In this document: positions 8,837 to 16,163 of the stretch, in pieces
Layout of the letters: each line of letters starts with the position of its first letter
How positions within the stretch are numbered: position 1 is the stretch's first letter
NCBI RefSeq assembly: GCF_002993325.1
Contig: NZ_PVNO01000031.1
Coordinates: forward strand, 186,001-250,000
Length of the DNA: 64,000 nucleotides
Direction: 5' to 3'
From: Alteromonas gracilis
Lineage (GTDB): Bacteria; Pseudomonadota; Gammaproteobacteria; Enterobacterales; Alteromonadaceae
Notes under the pieces: model-generated
Database searches by the model: none
The model's input: the letters and a program-made list of their open reading frames with translations, nothing else
Told to the model about the DNA's origin: nothing
Translations under genes and position numbers: made by a program

Positions 8837-9652
8837 TTAGTTAGATTGGTGAATAAGACCAAGCATAAGCGCTTGAATAATGTTGGTGCTTACATTGAGC
8901 GAGCGAAAAGAGTGTATTTCTGCCTCTTTCACTTTAATGTAAATGTCGGCGTGTTCAGCTAAAGGGCTAACGCTACTATCAGTCATAGCGATAACCGCTA
9001 TTCCTCTTTGTTTAGCATAATTCACGGCATCTAAGGTTTCTTGCGCGTAAGGCGCAAAACTAATGGCGAATAACACGTCATCAGGACCTAGAAGGTTGAG
9101 CTGGGCTATATCCATATGACCGGCGCCATCGAGCAGGTGGGCTCGGCGCCCTATATTATTAAGAAGATAGCTGAAATAGCTGGCTGTCGGAAATGACCTT
9201 CTTGCCCCTTGGATATGAATGATATTCGCGTTGTGAAGCGCAGAGATGGCGCCATTTAGCGCCTGCTCATCTACTGAATTACATAAATTGTCGAGGGCCT
9301 GTGTGTTGGCAATGACAATTTGCTTTAACCAACTAAGTCCGCACTTTTTATCGTGAGTGGCAGGTTCCTTTTGTACCGATTTTATACGGCTTTCATAGTC
9401 TGGTGAACTGACCATGAGCTTGTCCTTGAAGAGCTGCTGCATATCGCTGAATCCCTCAAAACCAAAGGCGTGAGCAAAACGAACCAAAGTGGAGGCGTGG
9501 ACGCCTGCGGCCTTTGCAATACTGGCTACGGTACCAAATGCAATCGCATTCGGGTTGTCTAAAACGTAGCGGGCAACTTCTTGTAATCGCTTACTTAGCG
9601 ATGAGTACTGGCTTTCAATATGTTGTTCGAGTTCGGTTTGTGTTTCTGTCAT
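8837..9652 (-). CDS. RpiR/MurR-family regulator of inositol genes (IolR-like role)
   Basis: 271-residue regulator: N-terminal helix-turn-helix of the RpiR type (VASIAKAAGVHASTLVRFAHAFGFEGFSDMQQLF, residues about 40-75) and a C-terminal SIS sugar-isomerase domain (IIHIQGARRSFPTASYFSYLL; DVLFAISFAPYAQETLDAVNYAKQRGIAVIAMTDS) that would sense a phosphorylated sugar. From context it probably represses the divergent iolC-iolD-mmsA genes and its own iolB operon, with a pathway intermediate as inducer (inference). The inverted repeat at 9680-9703 in the divergent intergenic region is a candidate operator. It is not the DeoR-type IolR of Bacillus, so I leave the symbol blank. Confidence 0.88.
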   Translation of the reverse strand: MTETQTELEQHIESQYSSLSKRLQEVARYVLDNPNAIAFGTVASIAKAAGVHASTLVRFAHAFGFEGFSDMQQLFKDKLMVSSPDYESRIKSVQKEPATHDKKCGLSWLKQIVIANTQALDNLCNSVDEQALNGAISALHNANIIHIQGARRSFPTASYFSYLLNNIGRRAHLLDGAGHMDIAQLNLLGPDDVLFAISFAPYAQETLDAVNYAKQRGIAVIAMTDSSVSPLAEHADIYIKVKEAEIHSFRSLNVSTNIIQALMLGLIHQSN

Positions 9653-9679
9653 TGCTTCACGTTCGCTTTTAGGTACGCC

Positions 9680-9703
9680 TGTTCTATGTCAAATAATAGA
9701 ACA
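9680..9703. promoter_or_regulatory. Candidate operator for the RpiR-type inositol regulator
   Basis: Perfect 8-bp inverted repeat TGTTCTAT-N8-ATAGAACA in the 142-bp region between the divergent regulator and iolC. A third copy of the half-site, TGTTCTAT, lies at 9744-9751. Position and symmetry suggest the binding site of the adjacent regulator; this is inference from location. Confidence 0.5.
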
Positions 9704-9794
9704 AATAAAATAAATATTCCAACAATTGATTAAATGGAAAATATGTTCTATTTTAGTTTGGCGTTTATTTTGAACAGATGAGAAGAGAACCACC

Positions 9795-11717
9795 GTGTCA
9801 CAAACAATATCTAAAACGTTGGATGTCATATGTCTTGGTAGAGCATCCGTCGACTTATACGGACAACAAATTGGCAATAGGCTGCAGGATATATCCTCTT
9901 TTGCCAAATCATTAGGTGGTTCGTCTTGTAACATTTGCTTTGGAGCGGCGCGTTTGGGGTTGCGTGCCTCAATGCTAACTCGAGTTGGCGATGAGCAATT
10001 TGGAGAGTTTATTCGAGAAGAGCTTGAAAGCGCTGGCGTAGACACGAGCCACGTAGTCACAGATCCAGTAAGACTGACGGCACTTGCTATTCTCTCAATT
10101 AAAACGAAAGAAGCGTTTCCACTGCTCTTTTACAGAACAGATTGTGCCGATATGGCCATAGATGAAAGCGATTTCGACGAAGCTTATATCGCCTCGTCCA
10201 AAGCGTTACTGATTACCGGTACACATTTTTCGACACCGCATGTGGATAGTGTGGCCCGAAAGGCGATTGCGTATGCTCGTCGGAATAACACCAAGGTTGT
10301 TTTAGATATCGATTATCGTCCGGTGCTTTGGGGACTTACGCGTCCCGGTGAAGGCGATAACCGATTTGTGTCTAATACTGATGTGACTAAGCATCTTCAG
10401 TCAATTATTCCATTATGCGACCTTATTGTTGGCACTGAAGAAGAGGTACATATTGCGGGTGGCTCAACCGACACCATAGACGCGTTAAAGACGGTACGAG
10501 CGATAAGTGATGCCGAAATTGTCCTTAAACGAGGGGCGCAAGGATGCTCAATTTTCGATAGCGAGATCCCTGATCATATTGACGATGCGTTTTTTGCTGA
10601 AGGTGTCAGAGTCGATGTGCTCAATGTTTTGGGTGCTGGTGATGCATTTATGGCTGGCTTTCTTCGTGGCTGGATTAGAGAAGAGGGGTATGAAAAGGCA
10701 TGCTCATACGCCAATGCATCTGGCGCGTTAGTTGTATCCCGTCATGGGTGTGCACCTGCCATTCCTACGCCAGAAGAGCTTGACTACTATATCGCTAATC
10801 AGCATGACATTGAGCGGCCAGATTTAGATCCTGAGCTTAACTACCTGCATCGCGTTACCACGCGTAAGCCAGCGGCGTGGGATGAACTATGCATTTTAGC
10901 GTTCGACCACCGCCAGCAATTTATAGATATGGCAAACGAAGTGGGGGCAGACGTCACCCTTATTCCCACACTAAAGCAACATATTCTTGCCTCGCTAAAC
11001 GACGTGGCAAGCAACGGCACTTTGCCCAACCAGGTGGGTGTGCTCATTGATGACACGTTTGGTCAAGACGCACTTAACGAAGTTACAGGCAAGCGCTGGT
11101 GGATAGGTAGACCCGTGGAAGTGCCTACCTCACGTCCCATTGAGTTAGAGGGAGGACGCTCTATAGGCTCAAGGTTGGTGTCGTGGCCTAAAGAACATAT
11201 TGTAAAATGCTTAATTTTTATGCACCCCGATGATGAGCAAACAATGTGGGACGCACAGAGTCGACAAATTAAAGAGCTTTATGACGCGGTCTGTGTAAGT
11301 GGGCATGAGTTACTTTTGGAAATAATTCCGCCGAAAAACATGCCTTGCAACGACGACACTATCGTGCGGTGTATGGAAAATGTGTACGACTTAGGTGTGC
11401 GTCCTGATTGGTGGAAGCTGCCGACGCCAACTCTTGACGCATGGCAAGCTATCTCTTCATTGATTGAGACCCGGGCTCCGCACTGTAGAGGTGTGATTTT
11501 ACTGGGCTTGGACGCACCAATTGAACAACTTGCCAAAGGTTTTGAAGACAGTGCTCATTTCCCCCTATGTCGTGGCTTTGCCGTGGGACGTTCAATCTTT
11601 GCTAAAGCGAGTAGGGCGTGGTTAGCAGGGGAAATTGACGACGACAGTCTAAAAGCCGACATAGCGAGCAATTACCTAACTTTGGTTAAAGCCTGGAATA
11701 AGCGTAAGGATACTTAA
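9795..11717 (+). CDS. iolC: IolC 5-dehydro-2-deoxygluconokinase fused to DUF2090 domain
   Basis: 640 residues in two parts. Residues about 10-330 are a PfkB-family sugar kinase (start LDVICLGRASVDLYG, glycine-rich SLGGSSCNICFGAARLG, catalytic ATP-site motif NVLGAGDAFMAGFLRGW) that phosphorylates 2-deoxy-5-keto-gluconate. Residues about 335-636 are a DUF2090 domain (LAFDHRQQFIDMA near its start, LLLEIIPPKN, FAVGRSIF), which resembles class I aldolases and is commonly fused to IolC in proteobacteria; it may catalyse the following aldol cleavage, but that is inference. The start is GTG at 9795 with GAGAA upstream. First gene of the plus-strand iolC-iolD-mmsA operon; iolD follows one base after the stop. 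Confidence 0.93.
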   Translation: MSQTISKTLDVICLGRASVDLYGQQIGNRLQDISSFAKSLGGSSCNICFGAARLGLRASMLTRVGDEQFGEFIREELESAGVDTSHVVTDPVRLTALAILSIKTKEAFPLLFYRTDCADMAIDESDFDEAYIASSKALLITGTHFSTPHVDSVARKAIAYARRNNTKVVLDIDYRPVLWGLTRPGEGDNRFVSNTDVTKHLQSIIPLCDLIVGTEEEVHIAGGSTDTIDALKTVRAISDAEIVLKRGAQGCSIFDSEIPDHIDDAFFAEGVRVDVLNVLGAGDAFMAGFLRGWIREEGYEKACSYANASGALVVSRHGCAPAIPTPEELDYYIANQHDIERPDLDPELNYLHRVTTRKPAAWDELCILAFDHRQQFIDMANEVGADVTLIPTLKQHILASLNDVASNGTLPNQVGVLIDDTFGQDALNEVTGKRWWIGRPVEVPTSRPIELEGGRSIGSRLVSWPKEHIVKCLIFMHPDDEQTMWDAQSRQIKELYDAVCVSGHELLLEIIPPKNMPCNDDTIVRCMENVYDLGVRPDWWKLPTPTLDAWQAISSLIETRAPHCRGVILLGLDAPIEQLAKGFEDSAHFPLCRGFAVGRSIFAKASRAWLAGEIDDDSLKADIASNYLTLVKAWNKRKDT

Positions 11718-11718
11718 C

Positions 11719-13560
11719 ATGCAGTATGTTCGATTAACCGCCGCGCAGGCACTGGTAAAGTTTTTTAGCCAGCAATTCATCGTTCACAACAATGAAGAGG
11801 TGCCGATTTTTGGCGGCGCGTTTGCGATATTTGGTCATGGTAACGTAGCAGGATTAGGCGAGGCTCTTTTCCATGCGCAAGACAGTATGCCTACTTTTCG
11901 TGCTCATAACGAGCAGGGAATGGCCCATACTGCAATTGCGTATGCTAAAGCAAATTTTCGCAAGCGCATGATGATGTGTACGTCTTCAATTGGGCCTGGT
12001 GCTACGAATATGGTAACCGCAGCGGCGCTTGCCCATGCCAATCGCCTTCCTGTGTTATTTGTTCCCGGCGACACGTTTGCAAACCGAAAGCCAGACCCTG
12101 TGCTTCAGCAAATAGAAAATTTTACTGATCCTGGCGTGACGGTGAATGATTGCTTCAAACCAGTAAGCCGTTATTTCGACCGAATCCATCGTCCCGAGCA
12201 GCTGATACATTCAATGCCCGTAGCAATGCAGACTCTCTTGGATCCGGTGAACTGTGGCCCTGTTACTCTTGCTTTTCCGCAAGATGTACAGACCGAAGCA
12301 TTCGACTATCCAGAAAGTCTGTTTGTAAAGAAAGTACATAATTTACGGCGAGCAAGTGCGCATCAGGATGAGTTAGCACATGCGCTTCGCATTCTTCAAA
12401 TCTCTGAAAAGCCTCTCATCATCGCCGGTGGCGGAGTGCTTTACTCTGAGGCTGCAGAAGTGCTGTCCGACTTTGCGCTTGCCCATCAAATCCCGGTTGC
12501 AGAAACTCAGGCTGGGAAAGGGGCGTTGCCGTGGGATCACCCTTGCGCAGTAGGTGGTATCGGTGTAACGGGATCAGCTGCTGCAAATCAGTTAGCCCAA
12601 GAGGCTGATGTGGTGTTAGCTATAGGGACCCGTTTACAGGATTTCACAACGGAGTCGAGGACATTGTTGGAGAGTCACCAAAAAGAGTTAATTCAGCTAA
12701 ATGTGGGTGTATTCGACGCTGAAAAGCACAACGCTCAACCATTAGTTGGCGATGCGCGAACCGTAATAATGCAACTATCTAAGGTTTTGTCACCCATTCC
12801 ACTGTTCAAAGGCTGGCTCAACCATGCAAAAGCGTTAAACGCTCAATGGCAAAGCATGTATGACAACGTCACAGCTGATACGGGCACTGAACTACCCTCT
12901 GATGCACAAGTGCTAGGTGCTATCAAACGGCAAAGTAACGCCAGCGATGTCATTGTTTGTGCTGCCGGCGGTCTACCAGGAGAGCTCCACAAGCTATGGC
13001 GAGCTGAGGGACCGGGCTCGTACCACGTGGAATATGGCTTTTCTTGCATGGGCTATGAGATAGCGGGTGGCTTGGGCGTAAAAATGGCCACACCAAAGCG
13101 CGAAGTGTTTGTGGTGGTAGGCGATGGCTCCTACATGATGATGAACTCGGAACTGGCCACGTCAATCATGCTCGAACAAAAGATCACAGTCATTCTGCTC
13201 GACAATCGAGGTTTCGGTTGTATTAACCGCCTTCAACAAGGTACTGGTAACGCGCCTTTTAACAATCTCTTAGAAAACTGCGCGGGTAACCCTGACGCAA
13301 TGCATATCGACTTTGCTGCACACGCCAGAGCAATGGGGGCACATGGCATTAGCGTGTCCAGTATCGAGGAGCTAGAGTCTGCGCTAGAAAAAGCGCGCAG
13401 CAATACAAAAAGCACCCTGATTTCACTCAATACTAACCCGCATATCAGTACTGATAACGGCAGCTGGTGGGACGTTGCTATACCTGAGATTTCAAAGCGC
13501 GAGTCGGTAAATCAGGCACATAAAGAGTACAAAGCTGCTCAGTCTAAGCAACCTTATTAA
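11719..13560 (+). CDS. iolD: 3D-trihydroxycyclohexane-1,2-dione hydrolase IolD
   Basis: 613-residue thiamine-diphosphate enzyme that opens the ring of 3D-(3,5/4)-trihydroxycyclohexane-1,2-dione to give 5-deoxy-glucuronate, the substrate of IolB. Three-domain layout: N-terminal Pyr domain with the RAHNEQGMAHTAIAYAK segment (conserved Glu), central domain (residues about 200-340), and C-terminal PP domain with the ThDP/Mg motif starting VVGDGSYMMMNSELATS and continuing DNRGFGCINR. The start ATG at 11719 is one base after the iolC stop, with AAGGA about nine bases upstream, so the genes are tightly coupled. Confidence 0.95.
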   Translation: MQYVRLTAAQALVKFFSQQFIVHNNEEVPIFGGAFAIFGHGNVAGLGEALFHAQDSMPTFRAHNEQGMAHTAIAYAKANFRKRMMMCTSSIGPGATNMVTAAALAHANRLPVLFVPGDTFANRKPDPVLQQIENFTDPGVTVNDCFKPVSRYFDRIHRPEQLIHSMPVAMQTLLDPVNCGPVTLAFPQDVQTEAFDYPESLFVKKVHNLRRASAHQDELAHALRILQISEKPLIIAGGGVLYSEAAEVLSDFALAHQIPVAETQAGKGALPWDHPCAVGGIGVTGSAAANQLAQEADVVLAIGTRLQDFTTESRTLLESHQKELIQLNVGVFDAEKHNAQPLVGDARTVIMQLSKVLSPIPLFKGWLNHAKALNAQWQSMYDNVTADTGTELPSDAQVLGAIKRQSNASDVIVCAAGGLPGELHKLWRAEGPGSYHVEYGFSCMGYEIAGGLGVKMATPKREVFVVVGDGSYMMMNSELATSIMLEQKITVILLDNRGFGCINRLQQGTGNAPFNNLLENCAGNPDAMHIDFAAHARAMGAHGISVSSIEELESALEKARSNTKSTLISLNTNPHISTDNGSWWDVAIPEISKRESVNQAHKEYKAAQSKQPY

Positions 13561-13590
13561 TTTTGAAGACTCACGTCTTAGAGGAACATC

Positions 13591-15093
13591 ATGCAAACAC
13601 TTGGTAATTTTATAAACGGTAATAACGTAGAAAGCCTGAGCGGACGAGTGGGGGCAGTTTATGACCCTGCCACCGGAGAACAGACTAAGCAAGTATGCCT
13701 ATCCAGTGCACAAGAGACTGCACAAGCAATCACTGCTGCACATGATGCGCTGGCAGAATGGAGTGCGGTGACGCCGTTGAACCGTTCGCGCGTGATGTTT
13801 AAGTTCAAAGCACTGCTGGAAAAAAATAAAGATGAATTGGCAATGCTAATAACGTCAGAGCATGGAAAAGTTTTTTCGGATGCGCAGGGAGAGCTTACCA
13901 GAGGCATTGAAGTGGTGGAGTTTGCTTGTGGTATTCCGCATTTACTCAAAGGCGAGCAATCAATGAATGTTGGCCGTGGCGTGGACAGTTTTTCATTAAT
14001 GCAGCCTGTGGGTGTATGCGCGGGTATTGCGCCCTTCAACTTCCCCGCGATGGTGCCGCTTTGGATGTTCCCAGTAGCGCTAGCGTGCGGTAATACGTTT
14101 GTGATGAAGCCTTCCGAAAAAGATCCTAGCGTGCCGTTAAAGCTGGCCGAGCTGTTGAAAGAGGCGGGCTTACCAGACGGTGTATTCAATGTCGTGAATG
14201 GCGATAAAGAATCTGTTGACGTGTTGCTCAGCGATCCTAGAGTGCAAGCTGTCAGCTTTGTGGGTTCTACGCCTATCGCTGAATATGTATACAAGACGGG
14301 GAGTGAGAATGGTAAACGCGTTCAGGCACTCGGTGGCGCGAAAAATCATATGGTAGTGATGCCAGATGCTGACCTTGATTTAGTAAGTGGTTCTTTAATG
14401 GGCGCTGCTTATGGCTCTGCAGGTGAACGCTGCATGGCGATTTCAGTGGCTGTATGTGTGGGCGACGAAGCTGCGGATGCACTGATAGAAAAGCTAGAAA
14501 CGGAAATAGCGAATATGCGTGTTGGCGCTGGACATGGAGAAGGCGAGGAACCGCATATGGGACCTCTAATCAGCCGTCAGCATGCTGATAAGGTGCTGTC
14601 TTATATTGAGACAGGAATCAATGAGGGGGCGCGTTTGGTCAGCGATGGGCGAAACTTTACTGTGACTGGAAACGAGCAAGGTTATTTTGTGGGACCAACC
14701 CTATTTGATAATGTAAAGCCAGGCATGCGCGTGTATCAGGAGGAAATATTTGGCCCTGTACTCAGTATAGTGCGCGTAAATACCTTTGAGGAAGCGCTTG
14801 AACTTGTTAATGAACACGAATACGGAAATGGTACCTCGATATTTACGGCAAATGGCGAAGCTGCTCACATGTATACGCATCAGGTGCAAGTGGGTATGGT
14901 AGGCGTGAATGTACCCATTCCTGTGCCGATGGCTTTTCACAGTTTTGGTGGATGGAAACGCTCAATATTTGGCCCTTTAAATATGCATGGCCCAGATGGC
15001 GTTCGGTTCTACACTAAGATGAAGACGGTGACTGCTCGCTGGCCCAAGGGCCAACAAAATATCAATCATTACACTATGCCAACAATGAAATAG
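13591..15093 (+). CDS. mmsA: (Methyl)malonate-semialdehyde dehydrogenase, CoA-acylating
   Basis: 500-residue aldehyde dehydrogenase of the MmsA/IolA group, which oxidises malonate semialdehyde (from inositol) or methylmalonate semialdehyde (from valine) to acetyl-CoA or propionyl-CoA with NAD. Visible features are the NAD-binding region FNFPAMVPLWMFPVALACGN, the FVGSTPIAEYVY glycine stretch, and the catalytic cysteine in GSAGERCMAISV. A good ribosome-binding site (AGAGGAA) precedes the ATG at 13591. It is the last gene of the iol operon, 30 bp after iolD, which favours the IolA role. The original terminator (15400-15425) is separated from it by the 263-bp repeat element. Confidence 0.93.
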   Translation: MQTLGNFINGNNVESLSGRVGAVYDPATGEQTKQVCLSSAQETAQAITAAHDALAEWSAVTPLNRSRVMFKFKALLEKNKDELAMLITSEHGKVFSDAQGELTRGIEVVEFACGIPHLLKGEQSMNVGRGVDSFSLMQPVGVCAGIAPFNFPAMVPLWMFPVALACGNTFVMKPSEKDPSVPLKLAELLKEAGLPDGVFNVVNGDKESVDVLLSDPRVQAVSFVGSTPIAEYVYKTGSENGKRVQALGGAKNHMVVMPDADLDLVSGSLMGAAYGSAGERCMAISVAVCVGDEAADALIEKLETEIANMRVGAGHGEGEEPHMGPLISRQHADKVLSYIETGINEGARLVSDGRNFTVTGNEQGYFVGPTLFDNVKPGMRVYQEEIFGPVLSIVRVNTFEEALELVNEHEYGNGTSIFTANGEAAHMYTHQVQVGMVGVNVPIPVPMAFHSFGGWKRSIFGPLNMHGPDGVRFYTKMKTVTARWPKGQQNINHYTMPTMK

Positions 15094-15097
15094 TGCT

Positions 15098-15112
15098 AGG
15101 GCTAAAGGCCCT
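15098..15112 (+). terminator. Short hairpin after mmsA
   Basis: AGGGC-TAAAG-GCCCT, a 5-bp stem immediately after the mmsA stop and followed by TTAA, into which the repeat element is joined. Weak as a terminator because no full T-run remains. Confidence 0.35.
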
Positions 15113-15115
15113 TAA

Positions 15116-15378
15116 TACCAGTCCGCATAGATAATTACCCACTCATCGAGAGTTAAAATGTTCGTAATCGCGGCGTGTTACCGCAGGTATAGTGGCTCTA
15201 CATCAAGGTGACACAACAAAGAGTACGGACATTTTAAACTCGCCCTTCGGGAAGGTCTGGCAAGCTTCCTAGCTTCATTCTGGGAATTTGAAAGGGAGCA
15301 GCCATTCCTGCATTCCCACGCTTCGCTAGGAAACTTGCCAGCGCCTTCTGAGTGGGCACTTATCTATGCGGATTGGTA
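15116..15378. mobile_element. 263-bp MITE-like non-coding element, copy A
   Basis: Non-coding element bounded by terminal inverted repeats of about 30 bp with three mismatches: the left end starts TACCAGTCCGCATAGATAA and the right end, read in reverse complement, starts TACCAATCCGCATAGATAA; both continue into CCCACTCA. It is flanked on both sides by TAA, a possible target duplication. Inside are two further inverted repeats: 15150-15166 with 15224-15241, and 15258-15273 with 15325-15340 (TGGCAAGCTTCCTAGC against its complement with one mismatch). Copy B at 47881-48143 has the same length and differs at 7 positions, all in the left 110 bp. No ORF of note is inside. It separates mmsA from a strong downstream terminator. 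Confidence 0.85.
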
Positions 15379-15399
15379 TAACACGAAATTTTTAAAACG

Positions 15400-15436
15400 A
15401 AGGCATTCACTATGATGAATGCCTTTTGTTTTTATA
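15400..15436 (+). terminator. Rho-independent terminator of the iol operon
   Basis: Perfect 9-bp stem AAGGCATTC / GAATGCCTT (15400-15408 and 15417-15425) followed by a T-rich tract (TTGTTTTTATATTC) on the plus strand. It most likely served mmsA before the repeat element came between them. Confidence 0.75.
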
Positions 15437-15518
15437 TTCTTTTAATTGACTGGGTGGGAATGTTGCAAAAAATATAATCAGGCTCGTTGCCATCAATTGG
15501 AAAAAAGTAAGTTATCGC

Positions 15519-16163
15519 TTACTTAAGCGAAGCAATAAGACCTGGTAGCGCTCTCATATCGCTGAACGAAAACACATTAGGTAAAGAAATAGGTTCGTTA
15601 AATGTGTTGTAGAAGAAGGTTTTCATTTTTGCTGCACTACCCGCCTTGATACCCGCCATGCTGTCTTCTATCACTACACATTCAGACGGCATTACCCCTA
15701 GCTTTTTCGCTACTCTTAAATAAATGTCTGGGCTTGGCTTGTACGCGCCGATGTCGTAGGCGCTGTAAATATGTGGGGTAAAGTAGTGGCGCAAGTGACA
15801 AAGCCCGAGCGCATGGTCTATTTTTTCTTTAGGGCCATTCGATACCACAGCCTTTTCGTAGTCTAGCTGCTCGAGGGCGTCTACAACTCCATCGATAGGT
15901 TTGAGGTTGGCTTCGAATAAATTGGCGACGCGAGCCCGGTAGTCTTCTAAAAAGTGTGCAGGAATAGTGATGTCATGTAACGTGGCAATGTCGTTGAGCA
16001 CGTCCGACATCTTGCCGCCTCGATATTGTTTCATTAAGTCGTGAGCTTCAAGCTTGAGCCCCAAAGTCGCAAACTGCTGAGCTAAGCCAAGGTTGCACAG
16101 GTATTCGCTATCTACCAATGTGCCGTCACTATCAAAAAGCAAACACTTTATGGTCATGCTCAT
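15519..16163 (-). CDS. HAD-superfamily hydrolase (YieH-like sugar-phosphatase)
   Basis: About 214 residues, HAD subfamily IA. Motif I is FDSDGTLVDSE (nucleophile and acid Asp), motif II is VVSNGP, the motif III lysine is in YKPSPDIY, and motif IV is VVIEDSMAGI; a helical cap lies between motifs I and II. It resembles E. coli YieH, a 6-phosphogluconate phosphatase, over most of its length. The likely substrate is a sugar phosphate. The ATG at 16163 overlaps the stop of the GH92 gene as ATGA, so translation is probably coupled; an in-frame TTG at 16169 is less likely. It belongs to the GH92 transcription unit. Confidence 0.85.
   Translation of the reverse strand: MSMTIKCLLFDSDGTLVDSEYLCNLGLAQQFATLGLKLEAHDLMKQYRGGKMSDVLNDIATLHDITIPAHFLEDYRARVANLFEANLKPIDGVVDALEQLDYEKAVVSNGPKEKIDHALGLCHLRHYFTPHIYSAYDIGAYKPSPDIYLRVAKKLGVMPSECVVIEDSMAGIKAGSAAKMKTFFYNTFNEPISLPNVFSFSDMRALPGLIASLK

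Noticed and set aside
13659..14294. 211-residue antisense frame inside mmsA
   Set aside because: Shadow of mmsA on the other strand; low-complexity Ser/Thr-rich composition and no homology pattern.
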